The notes under the pieces were generated by a model, which saw only the letters and a list, made by a program, of their open reading frames with translations, ran no database searches and was not told the DNA's origin. From assembly GCA_023678885.1 (NCBI GenBank), contig CM042986.1:1054001-1118000 (forward strand): a stretch of 64,000 bases of DNA. Reading direction: 5' to 3'. Positions 10,356 to 22,696 of this stretch are shown piece by piece. The DNA comes from Pogostemon cablin (taxonomy: Eukaryota > Streptophyta > Magnoliopsida > Lamiales > Lamiaceae). Position numbers and translations under genes: made by a program. Numbering within the stretch: the stretch's first letter is position 1; the number at the start of each line of letters is the position of its first letter.

Positions 10356-13300
10356 TTTTTTTTTTTTTGATTTATTTTTGTCTGTTGCGCATTATTATAT
10401 ATATCGTACTATACTACTACACTCTCCATTACATAAATTTATACGGATAAGATATGAAATATAATTATAAAATTAATCCAAAAATATAATATAGAGAACT
10501 CTAGCTATAATAATAATCAGGGGTATAGCTGCAAAGTTTGAAAAATAAAGTTTGACCCGAAATGAAATCCGACTCAAGAGTATGATCATTCACATTTCAC
10601 ATTCACAGTCGTCCATGAAGAGAATAAACGTGGTTTTGAATAAGATTTCGTTCAAATTGCCGTTAAAATTAGTTAGATACGTTGCATTTTAATTTCAAAT
10701 AACATGCCCCTTTCGGTTCTCCCTAGCAAAAATCAAAATATACTCCATATGGCAATATTCCACTCAATTATCAATCAAAATAGAACATATTTTAAATCAA
10801 TGTTCAACAAAAATATATTTTACAGTATTATAACGTATACTCATTAATTTTCTTCAAGCGTCACGATAAATTTAATTTATACAAATGGAGCTTGTTATCT
10901 CATGAACCACTTCCATTGTGATCATTTCCATTGTTCTTATACTTAATTATAATTATATTTTTTATATATATACACTAAAAGTAAATAGTTATAAACTCTA
11001 TGAATAAAATTATAAATCACATAAAATACAAATTTTAAAAAAAAGGCAAGAAAATATTTGATATAAATTATAAATAATTGTTTATGGAGTTAGTTTTTTT
11101 TACATCCACATACTCCACATAATTAGGTGTTCAACGAAAATATATATTTTAATTAATAAGAATATTATTATTTTAATAAAAAAATTTTTAAAATATGAAT
11201 AGTATTAATATTTAATTAAACAGTTAATTTTTTTAATTTAAAAAATTAGAATATAAAAATTTATATAAAATACTCCTTAATACTCATATAACATTTCGTA
11301 ATTAATGGATGAATGGAACTAGGCTCACTAGTCACTACGCATGTTGTTGCACGCAAAACTCTACATTTTTTTTTTTTTATGTATTTCACTCTTTTTTAGT
11401 AAACATGTTTATATCTGCTTTGCAGGGATTAAAAAATATAATATTTTAATATATATTAATTTAAAAAAAATACAGTAATATTTTAATATATAATAAATAA
11501 TTATATTAATACATTATCGTGAGCTTATAGAAATATTTAAATGTATTATGAAAAACCCAAAATAAAAATAAAAATACTAAACATTTGTACGTGACAGTTT
11601 CACTTTCACGGAGATCATACAATAATTTTACATCTATACTCCCAAAATCAATGTTTGTCGGTTGCAACTTGCAGCCACGTTCAGTTTAAATTTTACTAGT
11701 TTGGAAAATTAAAAGTGGGGGTAAGTCTGTCATTTACCCCACACACAAGTCAAACCTAGCACAATCGAGTCAGCTGCTGTGGCGGCGGTTTAAAACTAAT
11801 TATTTGAAGTGATTAATGGAATACTAATTCTAAATAAATTTACAAGTGTTTAATTTATTTTTATATCTTTTCACAATTATTCAATCACACTTAATAACTC
11901 AATTTTTAGGAGATGTTAAAGTAAGGAAAATGAATCGCCTCGTATAGTTTATTCTCTAACTGATTTTTTTTTTCAAATTTGAATTAATATAAATATACAT
12001 TTATCTGAATTAAAAATCTAACTACAGTTATAATTTTCACAAAGTAGTCAAGAAAGTGTAATTAATCCAGTTGAATTCTCTCTTTTTGTATGAGCTATAT
12101 ATGTACCAACCTTAACTTATACTTTGTTTATTTAAAGTTGTACAACTTGATCCAAACTTTTACGATCGACTTATAATTATTTTCGTATAATCTTTTTCTT
12201 AATAAGTTAATGGGATGATTCTAGTTAATTTTTTTCAACTCGTTTATATCTAGTTAGGTAGGATTCCTTTTTTTTTTAAAAAAAAAATGTCATAATCTAG
12301 ACTTCTTTTAAAAATTTAAATTCAATCTTATGCTGATTTTTTATAGACTTCAATCTTAGAATTTGTACAAGATGTCACGTCTATAATTAATGTGTTAATA
12401 GGTTAATTAGTCAGAGTGCTTCACGTGGGAGAATTAATTAAATCAATAGTTTAACTAACTACAAGTCTACAAGTAAATAATTTCATTTTGATCAAATTCA
12501 TTTCAAACATGCATCAATCATTTACTATTTATTTTTTTTAATATACTAATCTTCCAATAATATATGATTATAATATTAAATATCCATGTTTCCGTAGTAA
12601 TCCATGTGATGTGTGTGTTTTTAATGGCTTGTTAATTACAAAAAAATTTAAGCCACTCCTTTACTAATGGTAATTCTAAGATGATACTTATTTAATTGAA
12701 AGTGGACATATAATCATCTTATAATTTGGAAAAATAAAAACCACCACTTAATTCGAGGTGAATAATTTTCACCTTCTATAATACGATGCACTATAACTTC
12801 CGAATAAATTCTTTAACTAATCTAAACGAAAATGGACGGTAAATTATTGATTTGATGTTTAAATTGCAAAAAAACGTGATTATTGTTTTTTTTTTAAAAA
12901 GTCAAACGAGTATTAATTAATAATATAGAATAATACTTTATGTTAAATCAATAATGTGGGTGGGAGTTTAAACTAAATCACTTAATTAATAAGAACAAAT
13001 CACTTATTTGGAGCTGATTATTTGAAAATTTTAAATTAAGTTAATAGTTTGCTTGGAAGAGTGGAGATATTGACTTATTTTTATTCTTTCAGTTTTATTA
13101 TTGGAGACTGTTTATTGGAGGTGGATTAGATTACTAGCTCTGTATTCAATTTTTTTGTTCTCTTTTATAATTCTCCTACCCCTTTCACATTTAATTAATA
13201 AAACTATTATTTTGGAAAAAAAATAAATATTTGTACATAATCAAGGTACACCCAAATATTAAAGTATATGGTTAATCATAAGAAAAATTACGAATTTACT

Positions 13301-13639
13301 TATATTGTATTGTATATGAATCCTTATTTTTTATAAATTGCAAAAAAAAAATCCCATCTTTAATATTGCTATAAATTAACGTACCAAATTTTAAAAAAAG
13401 AATTCCACCTTTAATCCCCACAATTGAGGAAAATATAACACATTGAGTGTTTTTTGCAATAATGATAAGGTTGTTTTTAGATTTTTTCAAGATGGGATTA
13501 ATTTGCAGTTGAGGTAAAATTCAGTAATTTTTTTTACAATTAATCCTAAAATATATGAGAAGGAACACTGATATTACTTAAAGTTAATACTGTTTTCAAT
13601 CACACTCCAATTACGTACATAAGTATACTATACGTATAT
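10356..13639. other. AT-rich intergenic spacer
   Basis: No convincing gene. The longest reading frames are short and low-complexity. Poly-A/T runs and AT-rich words dominate. 13270-13560 has the look of an old, undefined repeat but I could not find its ends. Confidence 0.6.
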
Positions 13640-16374
13640 ATTCTTGTATACTATAAGTGCAACTTGAACAAACAACTAGTACATTTGAAAGCAACTAATG
13701 ACAATGTTAACATCAAAATTAGATGAGAAGGAACAAATGTATGGAAATAAGTATTCCACACACTGCCTTAAACAATAAGGATTCTGCATTGCTTTAATCA
13801 TGATTTCATTTCATACACCATGTAAGAATATGTTCTTTACATCAAACTAAATGACGACTTTATACATTATTATCCATGAACACATAGAAAACGTGAAAGT
13901 TATATTAACACTTGAGAACTCACTGTCAAGAATGGTAGGATGTAGAACCGTAGGAGAGGGAAAGGGGGTTTTGCTCCCTAAATCATATCAATTATTGTCA
14001 TCAACATTTTCTAGTGGAAACTTTTATTTTTAGCTTTAATTTACGATGAAATCATTATTCTTATTGAAATAATCTAGGGTTAGGATCTTCATCTTTAATA
14101 TGATCAACCTAATTGCACTTGTGACATTGTTGTCGATACACATCACGTGATGATGTCATTTAATACACGTGACAGAACGAAAAAACGAAAAAAATGAAAA
14201 GTAAAATGAAAATTGAAAGATGGGAGAATTAGAATTGGGGATGAATAATTTGTGGATGATTAATTTGTTTACACTATGTATAGTATAATGTGGTGGTATT
14301 TAAAATGTGGAGAATAAAAAGTAGTAGTTGATGTCCTTTAAACAACATTAACTTTTGATCATGTTATCCATGTCCAATCGCATGGGTATTTGTCTCCTCA
14401 GAAAATACTGGTTTATATATAGGTTCAGTGATTGATTATTTAGGCTTAGGCAACTCTTACTGCTTTATTATTCTACTACAATAATTTAAGATTTGATCCT
14501 AAATCTCAATCAGTTAGGTTTATACTTGATACCTAAGTTTGGCTGCCCTTCATATTCTGTGGTTAAAAAAAAAAAAACAGTATATTTGAACAGCAAATCA
14601 ACTGAAGATCATGTTGATTTTCTTTTCTGCAGAAGTAAAGAAAGATCATTTAGGTGAGTGAACCACAATGAAAACGTGCATTATACACTTCTTGATGTTC
14701 ATGCACGCGAACTATGGCCGGTCGTACATGTCCTCAAGAGCCGACTCACCGGTTCACTACATCAAGTCATTCAATCTACGCGTATTATTTAACAAACTTT
14801 TACTGTTATATTTTACCACTTGATGAACTTCAAGTAATGTAAGCCCAGGGTTAAAAAATTGAGCTGCATGTGGAGATGTATCACAAAGTGGGTATAAAAG
14901 TAAAAAACAGAGTTTGGACTTAAACAACAGCCCTCATGTAGAGCTGTTTTCTAGTCTTCTAACAACAGCTAACAAGCTGTAAGGTAAGTCCATGTCCAAG
15001 ATCAGAATTGGCACAATGCCTAATGCTAACTCACGCCTCCAAGCACAGAATGATTCTCCACTGATCAACAAGCTGTGAAGTCAAGTTCAAGATTCTAGTT
15101 CTACTTTACAAACCATATATAAATAGCACTCAAGTATATACGGTCTTCAGCGATAAAGATATGGAATCAATCAAGTAATCGAAACTACGGGTTCCATGAT
15201 CTTTGGCCAATGTAAGTCCACTAACTCAAGAGATAACTACAAGCAAGTGGAGTAATGGGAGATCATTAAAAATGAAAGTTCTGGATTTTGGATATATTAT
15301 GATATTAGTGTTAGAAGAAGATAGGTGCACTTAGAGCCCTACATGGTGGCAGTAAAGGCAGCATAATGAATAGATTAATCCATAAATATTGCCCATTATT
15401 GACACTAAGCCAAAGAATTAGAAACTAAACAGATGAGGATCATGATTCCATCATCAAATCTTTTTTATGGTTTCCTATTTTTGTGTAGGTTAATCATTGG
15501 GCGACCAGACAGAAAATGGAAAGTATGAGGAGCAAGCATATCGATTCGGGTCATTGACATTAATTTAAAAACAAAAGGATCTTTCCACCAATTATGATCA
15601 TTATAGCAAATCTCACCAGCCATTTTTGGCAAAAGATTCAAATTTATGTATCATTACAGGCATCATGATTAAGGGCCTCATATGAGATATCAAAATCTGG
15701 ACAACTTTCTTGAGAAACATTTTCTGTTGGTATCTTATATCACCAGTAGTTGCTAATTGTTTATTAATAGAATTATGACTCTAAACATGGCATCAACTGA
15801 GGTGAAATGAATCATAAAATCATTATTTATGTTTTTAGGTCAAACACCTAAGGACAAAAAGGGCATTACCTCTACTTTGACTACTTAACAACAGAAAAAC
15901 ACTATTGAAATTGCAACTCATGCTGAAAGAATTAAGATAGTGGTTCATCATTTTTTTGATTCCTGAGGTCAACGATAAGAGAAGTGCCTCCCTACGTGGA
16001 TTCTTTTACCACATGAAAGACATGAGAATCGAATTGAAATTTACTTTGAGGGAAAATAGTGGCGACATGATTAAATCATACGCAGGATGACGAGCGTAGC
16101 ACAGCAGCAGTCGAAAGGTGCCTACGAGTCGTGCTTAAGAGTAGTAAACAGTACATATATCAAAGCTAGGAAATCAAATTGAACATGTAGAAATAAATTC
16201 ATAACATTAAAGATCTTTTTTTAAGACAGTGGCATCAGCTATTTTTTATGTTGGCAAACGAACCATCACTCCATTCACCATTGCAGAGTCTCGAGAAAGA
16301 ATAATTCTCCATAATTGCAATTGTTTAAGTTGACAGATAGCTCCAATAGTTTAGTTAGTGAAATCACAGATTGC
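13640..16374. other. Duplicated non-coding spacer (copy A)
   Basis: Aligns over more than 2 kb with the copy B spacer, with many short indels. I see no open frame conserved between the two copies, so it is most simply decayed or never-coding DNA. Conserved islands such as AGAGCCCTACATGGTGGCAG near 15332 recur at about 21316. Confidence 0.6.
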
Positions 16375-16915
16375 TTCTCCCAGAGATCACCTACATTTCT
16401 TCCAAAATCCGAACCATTTTGACTGCTTCCCTAATTCCTATCATAGCTCTTTGCCCATATAGCATTCTTACCTAAGTTTCGACTAACTTCGCCGGAGCTT
16501 AAATCTTCTTCCAAACCGACTACATTCTTTGCATCCCCAGAACTTTTTCCTTCTAACTCACTCAAATACATTCTTGAAGTTTCCTTCTATGATTCCCCCG
16601 AGCATTGTTATTTCCGATTTCTTTTGCAACACCCTGCAAGCTTCTCCTATTGTCTATTGAGATCACTTGCATTTTTTCCATCGTCCAAACCATTTTGATT
16701 GCTACTCGAATTTCCATAATATTTCATTACTCCGAGACCCAATTTCCCTAAATTTTCTCTATCTTCTCAAGGGCCCAAGCTCTTCTTCCGAGCCAAAGCT
16801 CTCAAATTCATCAATCGTAGCATCAAATCATACATTTTCCTATATGGTTTTAATGCTATGAAGTATGAACAACCCCTTTGGGGAAAAACCTTTAAGACGG
16901 CAAACCATTGGAACT
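16375..16915 (-). pseudogene. Truncated copy of the plastid-type basic protein gene (copy A)
   Basis: This stretch is clearly homologous to the middle of the gene at 22697-23995 (minus). It covers roughly the second repeat's start back to the RFFPKGVV region near residue 165. Both the N-terminal coding part with the transit peptide and the C-terminal end are missing, and indels break the frame. Shared landmarks include TTTCGACTAACTTCGCC (about 16475 here, 23080 in the intact gene) and CAACCCCTTTGGGGAAAAAC. It is a dead fragment left after the tandem duplication. Confidence 0.88.
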
Positions 16916-17439
16916 CAAAAAAAGCCATGTAAACAAAGAAAGGGAAGAATAGAATGATTCATCAACTAAAGCAGACCGGTGGCTTTATAGCCATTACATA
17001 ACAGAAAGAAAGAACAAAACAGAATAACCAATAAAGCACATCTAAAGCTAACGTGCAAAAAAGAAACTGATCCTGATCTTCTAAAGATAAATCTTTCCTA
17101 AAGACTATTACACAACAACAAACTTAAGACTATAAAAATAACTAATAAAACTCTAAATTTGAACGATAATATCCTTATGCCATAAATTAACTGGCTCATG
17201 TATACATTTACCAAATTATGAATCCATTTACAAGTATGAATAGAAAAAGAATAGCAGAAATTGTTATTATACACATATGACCGAGAATACCATGAAGAAC
17301 ATGAGTCATTAAACATGAAATTAAAATTAGTCTTTTACAACGACAAAGCAAAATAAAGGTGAAAGTAGTAATCACATCTCAACATTAAGATATAGGAGTT
17401 AGCACAATCACTTGATGAATTAACTACTAAGTAATTGTG
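16916..17439. other. Spacer, 3' flank of F-box gene A
   Basis: No gene. From 17184 onward it aligns with copy B (from 25432), so this part was inside the duplicated unit and probably holds the F-box 3' UTR. Confidence 0.5.
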
Positions 17440-18587
17440 TCAAAGCAAAAGGAGATTTTCTAGATACTTTGAGTAGCGAGGTACTACGAAAGTTGGCAGA
17501 TGGTTATTGTGAATCTCTACAAGTGTATTCTTACTCTTGTCATACAAGATATAAAAAGACTCAAACTGCATCCCGCCGATTCTCCTCATATCACGAAGTA
17601 GAATCTCATTTTCGCTCATTTGACACTCGGGTGAAGGGAAGTGGAGGCCACGTGGTGATCTGTACTCGCATAAACACTCCTCCTTAGACTCCATCCATTC
17701 ATCACTGCTACTAACTTTTTTCATAATCTCAGTCCGGTGACTCTTGGAATCGAAGACGACCAAACAAAGTTGGCCTCCGAACGAAGTCAAGTTGAAGATT
17801 TTGTCATCAAGATCTTTATAATTTGGCATAGGCAGCATCTCGAAACTTTCATTCTTGCAATCAAAACAAATTAATTCTGAGTATTTATAATCATCAAAAT
17901 CCGTTACCAGCCAATAAATAGATCCATTTACAAAGACACCATAATAATAAGGGCACATGTCCCCCAACAATATTTTCATCTCTTTCACGTCACCCCATTT
18001 GTTGTCTCTGCAGGAATACACAGCATAATGCTTCTTATCAGCAATTACTATCTTATAATCCTTCATCAATGGATCGTGATACATCCTTGAAATGGTGCAG
18101 TGGTCTTGTGACCATCAACTGGTACTGGACAACACAACTCCCGGTACGTTCTACGGGATGGATTCCACAACACACACTTATCAGGAGACCGCGTGACCCT
18201 GATCTGATCAGACCATTCCTCGGGGAAGTACCTCAAATATAATCCGTCACAACTGCACAAAGTATAACTACCATGACCAAGGCCAAATTCAATTGCCCAC
18301 ACAAATTCAATACAGTCGTTTCGGAGCTCACCAACATGCAATCCATTTTCACTCGTTTCATCCTCCCATGCAATTAGATTTCGGGAGGACGGATTCTTGT
18401 ACTGCTGGAGATGAATTTCAGAGAATATTGGATCGGAGATAGTGGCCTCCCACTGTTTGCAAACCACCCTGAATCTAAGTAAATCCTTCATAAGTAATCG
18501 GGACAGGATGTCCACTATTATTTCATGTGGAAGACTAGGACTCTGCTCTTCCTGTTTCCACCTTCCAACATCACACACTTCTTTCAT
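17440..18587 (-). pseudogene. F-box protein gene with FBA-type C-terminus, one frameshift
   Basis: F-box proteins are substrate receptors of SCF (SKP1-CUL1-F-box) ubiquitin ligases. The first frame (18587-18066, 173 residues) has the F-box SLPHEIIVDILSRL, then FRVVCKQW, at about residues 18-60. It continues into an F-box-associated region with CSCDGLYL and VLWNPSRRTYREL. The second frame (18084-17440) continues the same domain (DPLMKDYKIV, GSIYWLV). The two frames overlap by 19 nt and differ by one base, so a 1-nt deletion between about 18066 and 18110 splits an otherwise complete protein of about 380 residues. It may be a recent pseudogene, an allele, or a sequence error. The copy B relative lacks this region and cannot decide. 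Confidence 0.82.
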
Positions 18588-19283
18588 ATTTCTGATTCAA
18601 ATCCTCTCACACTGATTTCATAGGATTGAAACCTACAACAATTATTTAGGTTCAATAATAACTCTCATTAAAAAAAAAAAAAAAAAAGCCAACGAAGAGA
18701 TGAGATGATAATTAAGTGACAAGTCTCCAAACGCAACAAAACCAACCTAAACCTTTTTCTTGAAGGAAAAGAGACTCAAATTCAACCAAAACCAAACAAA
18801 TCAAATTAATAAACAATGGGTTTTTGATCATTGAGGAGAATTCAAACGAGCCTACCACAGTTTAACCAGGTATTTAAAAACACAACTTCAATTGCAATCC
18901 CATCACTAACTATTCATACTTAAAAGAACAAACCCTCAGAAATACACTTTCAAGTTTCAAATACTTTTCGTTCATCAGGTTTTGAATTTTGATTAAATAA
19001 AAAATCAATAGCAGAGACGAAACAAATAAAACAGATTAGAGCAGAGTAACAATTACCATCTGAGAAACAAGGTCATAATCTAACTACCTTCAGTTCATCA
19101 AAACTTAATAAACGAAACTAATGAAACAGATAAGAGCAATTTAACGATCTACAATCTCGGAAACAAGGTCGTAAGAGATTACCTACAACGGAGGAGAGGG
19201 CAGAAGATTTGATTACGCCAGCAATAGCATAGGTTAGGCTGTAATGACTGGGATAATTAAACGAATTTGGCAGATATGTATGA

Positions 19284-19310
19284 AGCCCATGGGCCGGCCG
19301 TTAAGCCCAA
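19284..19310. promoter_or_regulatory. Site II-like GCCCA cluster upstream of F-box gene A
   Basis: Clustered AGCCCATGGGCC and AAGCCCA words lie about 700 bp upstream of the F-box start. The same cluster is kept in copy B near 26938-26965. Site II (TGGGCY) motifs bind TCP factors in plants; the role here is inference. Confidence 0.4.
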
Positions 19311-19335
19311 TAAAAAACAGAATTATGGCTGAATA

Positions 19336-20179
19336 TTTTTGGCCCGTTTTAAATTGTGCTATTTTAGCCCGTGGGTTATTATTTTAATATTTTTACTGGG
19401 CTGATATTTTGGGCTGGGATAAGGCATACAATTACTGGCTGAATTATGTTTGTTGATTTATAATTATTATTAAGCAAAATACTTGTGTGAGACGGATTTT
19501 GATAATGTTTAAATAAAAATTAAGGGTGATTCTTGGGTGATCCAGGGTCGCCCATGATCCTCTCACACGAGGGGGTAGGTGCCCACCTCCTGACATGTGG
19601 GCACCCATCCTCTCATGTGAGAGGGTCATGGGTGATCGCGAGTCACGTAAGTGAGTCTAAAAAATTAATACTCTAATTACATTACATACATAAGTATACA
19701 ATATTTTTATCTTTATATAACTAAACAAGAGTTTTCTTTTGCCACATGTCATCTTCTTAGTGTAGAATGATGTGTCATCTCTTTAATATCTTTATGATGA
19801 TTTGTCATTCTAATAGTGATTTAATGAGTCATCATTTGCCTCTCACATTCATTCTCATCTTATTATGTTGATATCACAAATTATATATTCTAAAATGTGT
19901 TTTTTTTTTTAAATTAAATTTTTGATAATCATCATTTCTTTCCTATTTTTTAAAAAAGTTTACGTGCACCATTTTCATAAATCAATTTATTATTTGTAGA
20001 GAGTATTTGTTTACCTTCCAATTGTTACTTGGAATAATAAAACAAAAAGACTTTGCTTAAATGATAACTTTAATTTAATTTGTAAGTGGTTTGTCTCATA
20101 ATTCAAATTATTTTTCTTATCAACTAAATACATGATGCCGCGTAATACGCGGTTACATACTAGTACTGTATATATTCGT
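19336..20179. other. Spacer between duplication copies A and B
   Basis: No gene. It contains a 41-bp imperfect hairpin (19546-19637) and AT-rich filler with no counterpart in the other copy. Confidence 0.55.
19546..19637. repeat. Imperfect hairpin, 41-bp arms, 10-nt loop
   Basis: Left arm 19546-19586 pairs with right arm 19597-19637. Both contain CCCATGA, CCTCTCACA and GGTGCCCAC, and about seven positions differ, mostly transitions. It is much more GC-rich than its surroundings. It could be a transposon remnant (the CTCTCACATGAGAGG type is common in plants) or a small-RNA source. Confidence 0.7.
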
Positions 20180-20272
20180 GAATAGTATAAGTGCAACTTG
20201 AACAAACAACAGGTGGATGTGAAAGCAAATGATGACAATGTTAACATAAAAACTAGATGAGAAAGAACAAAT

Positions 20273-20329
20273 ATAATATTTACCTCCTCCACCAATCCCA
20301 GGAGCGGTGGGACCCTGGGGTACACCATT
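20273..20329. mobile_element. 5'-truncated SINE insertion with 14-bp target duplication
   Basis: The 57 bp read TTTACCTCCTCCACCAATCCC and end CACCATT. They match the 3' end of the full-length SINE at 53237-53471. The sequence GAGAAAGAACAAAT flanks it on both sides (20259-20272 and 20330-20343). The paralogous site in copy A (about 13724-13740) has a single copy of this word and no insert. The piece therefore inserted after the segmental duplication, or was never in copy A. Confidence 0.88.
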
Positions 20330-20343
20330 GAGAAAGAACAAAT

Positions 20344-22696
20344 GTATGAAGTGGAAATAAAGTATTCCACACACTGCCTTAAACCATAAGGATTCTGCAT
20401 TTCTTTAATCATGGTTTTATTTCATACACCATGTAAGAATATCTTCTTATTATCAAACAAAACTAATGACGCCTTTACGTATTATCCACGTACACATAAA
20501 ACGTAAAATTATCTTAACACTTGATGAACTCATTGTCGAGAATGGTGGGAGGTAGAACAGTAGAGGAGGGAATTGAACGGATTTTCGCTCCCTAGATCAA
20601 ATCAATTATTGTCATAAATATTTTCTAGTGGAAACTTTTTTTAAGCTTTAAGTTACGATGAAAATAATTTACCGCTGGGATCTTCAGCTTTAATATGATG
20701 ACTTGATTGCATTTGCAGTATTATTATTATTGACTTAAGATGTCATTTAAAATGTGAAGAATATATACTTCATACCCTCAAGAGTCGACTCACCGGTTCA
20801 TTACATTAAGTCATTCAAACTACACTCATCTACGTTTGGACTTACACAACAGTCCTCATGTAGATAATAGATGTCATTTTCTGTAGACCTGATTTCTAGT
20901 CTTCTTACAACAGTTAGCAAGCAGTAAGGTAAGTCCATGTCCAAGATCTCCACAAAGCCCTAAGGTAATAGATGCAGGCTCATGTCTACTCATCTCATAA
21001 GCTTCCAGTTTAACAATGCTTCCAAGCACAAAATGATTCTTTACTGATCAACAAGCTGAGAATTCAACTTCAAGATTCTATTTCTACTTTATGAACCATA
21101 TATAAATAGCACGCAAGTATATACGAACTTCAGCATTAAAGATATCGAATCAATCAAGTTGTTCAAACTATTGGTTCCATGATCTTTGGCTAATGTACGT
21201 CCACTAGCTCTAGTGATAACTACAAACAAGTGGATAAATGGGAAATCGTTAAAAATGAAAGTTCTGGAAGTAGGATATATTATGATATGTGTTAGCAGAA
21301 AATAAGTGCACTTAGAGCCCTACATGGTGGCAGTAAAGGCAGCATAATGAAAAGGATAATCGACAAGTATTGTCCATTATCGACACTAAGCAAAAGAATT
21401 AGAATCTAAACAGAAGAGGATCATGATCCCATCAACAAATCTTTTTGATGATTTTCTATCTTTGTATTAGTTAATCATTGGGCTACCAGACAGAAAAAGG
21501 AAAGTCTGAGGTGCAAGCATATCAAGTCGTAGACATTAGTTTAAAAGAAAAGGATCTTTCCACCAATTATGATCATTATACCAAAGCTTACCACCCATTT
21601 TTAGCAAAAAATTCAAATTTATATCATTACAAGCACCATAATAAGGGCCTCACATGAGTCATCGAAATCTGGATTGAAAATGTTCCACACTTCTTTCTTG
21701 ATGAATCATGTTCTGTCGGTATCTTATACCACCAGTAGTTGCTAATTGTATATTTATAGCATTATGACTATAAACATGGCATCAAATGAGGTAATTATCA
21801 AAGCATTATTTATGTTTTTAGGTCAAACACCTTAAAATTGGTATTACCTCCACTTTGACTACTTAACAACAGACCATTGAAATTGCAACTCATGGTGAAA
21901 GAACTAGGATAGTGGCTCATCATTTTTCTGATTCCTCAGGTCAACAATAAGAGAAGTGCCCCCCTACGTGGATTCTTTTACCACAGGAAAGACATGAGAA
22001 TTGAATTGAAATTTACTTTGAGGGAAAATAGTATTGACATGATAAAATCACACACAGGATGACGATTATAGCACAGGAGCAGTCAAAGAGTGCCTACAAA
22101 TCATGCATACGAGTAGAAAATGGTACCTGCCTCAAAGCTAGGAAATCAAATTGAACATGTAGAATTAAATTCAAAATTCTGAATTGTATAGGAAAATAAC
22201 ATTAAAGATCCTTTTTTAAGACAGTGCATGAACTATTTTTAATGTTGGCAAACAATGCATCACTCCTCTCACCATGGCAGAGTCTCAAGAAAGAATAATT
22301 CCCTATAATTGCAATTGTTTAAGTTGATACATAGCTTCAATAGTACAGTGGAAAATACTACCATATGAGGCTTCATAAACTCAAAGAGACCCAACAGCTC
22401 AAAGTACAGAATGAATTTTCACATAGTATTTTACTAATTATTATCTTACTTAAGGAAGTATTTAAATGCACAATTCGTTATAAGATTTAAATATAGTTAA
22501 GCCAAGACCTTCACATCATAGAGTATTTACTTCTAGGTAAATGATACCTGACTATGTTCATCTTCAGCTTCCACTGAAAGCCATCAAGAATGGTATCCAA
22601 CGCAAACTTCCTAGTAAAAGTTAGATCTTTCTCTTAATCATACAGAGCTGATACCTATAGCTTCATCCTCATATGCAGGCAGAATCAATAGCATTC
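20344..22696. other. Duplicated non-coding spacer (copy B) and 3' flank of the basic-protein gene
   Basis: Aligns with copy A to about 22350, after which copy B alone continues with the 3' flank of the minus-strand gene. No conserved open frame was found. Confidence 0.55.

Larger units (their letters stand above)
13640..19335. repeat. Tandem segmental duplication, copy A
   Basis: Three collinear stretches match copy B. 13640-16360 matches about 20180-22350 (spacer). 16375-16915 matches about 22985-23525 (basic-protein gene). 17184-19335 matches about 25432-26990 (F-box gene plus promoter). Order and orientation are the same. Copy A lacks the 3' and 5' parts of the basic-protein gene and the DNA between that gene's start and the F-box gene. 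Confidence 0.9.

Noticed and set aside
13851..14033. 60-residue plus-strand frame
   Set aside because: The homologous stretch in copy B (about 20466-20640) has indels that break the frame, so there is no sign of selection.
20011..20412. 133- and 73-residue minus-strand frames
   Set aside because: They cross the SINE insertion and are not conserved in the paralogous copy A.
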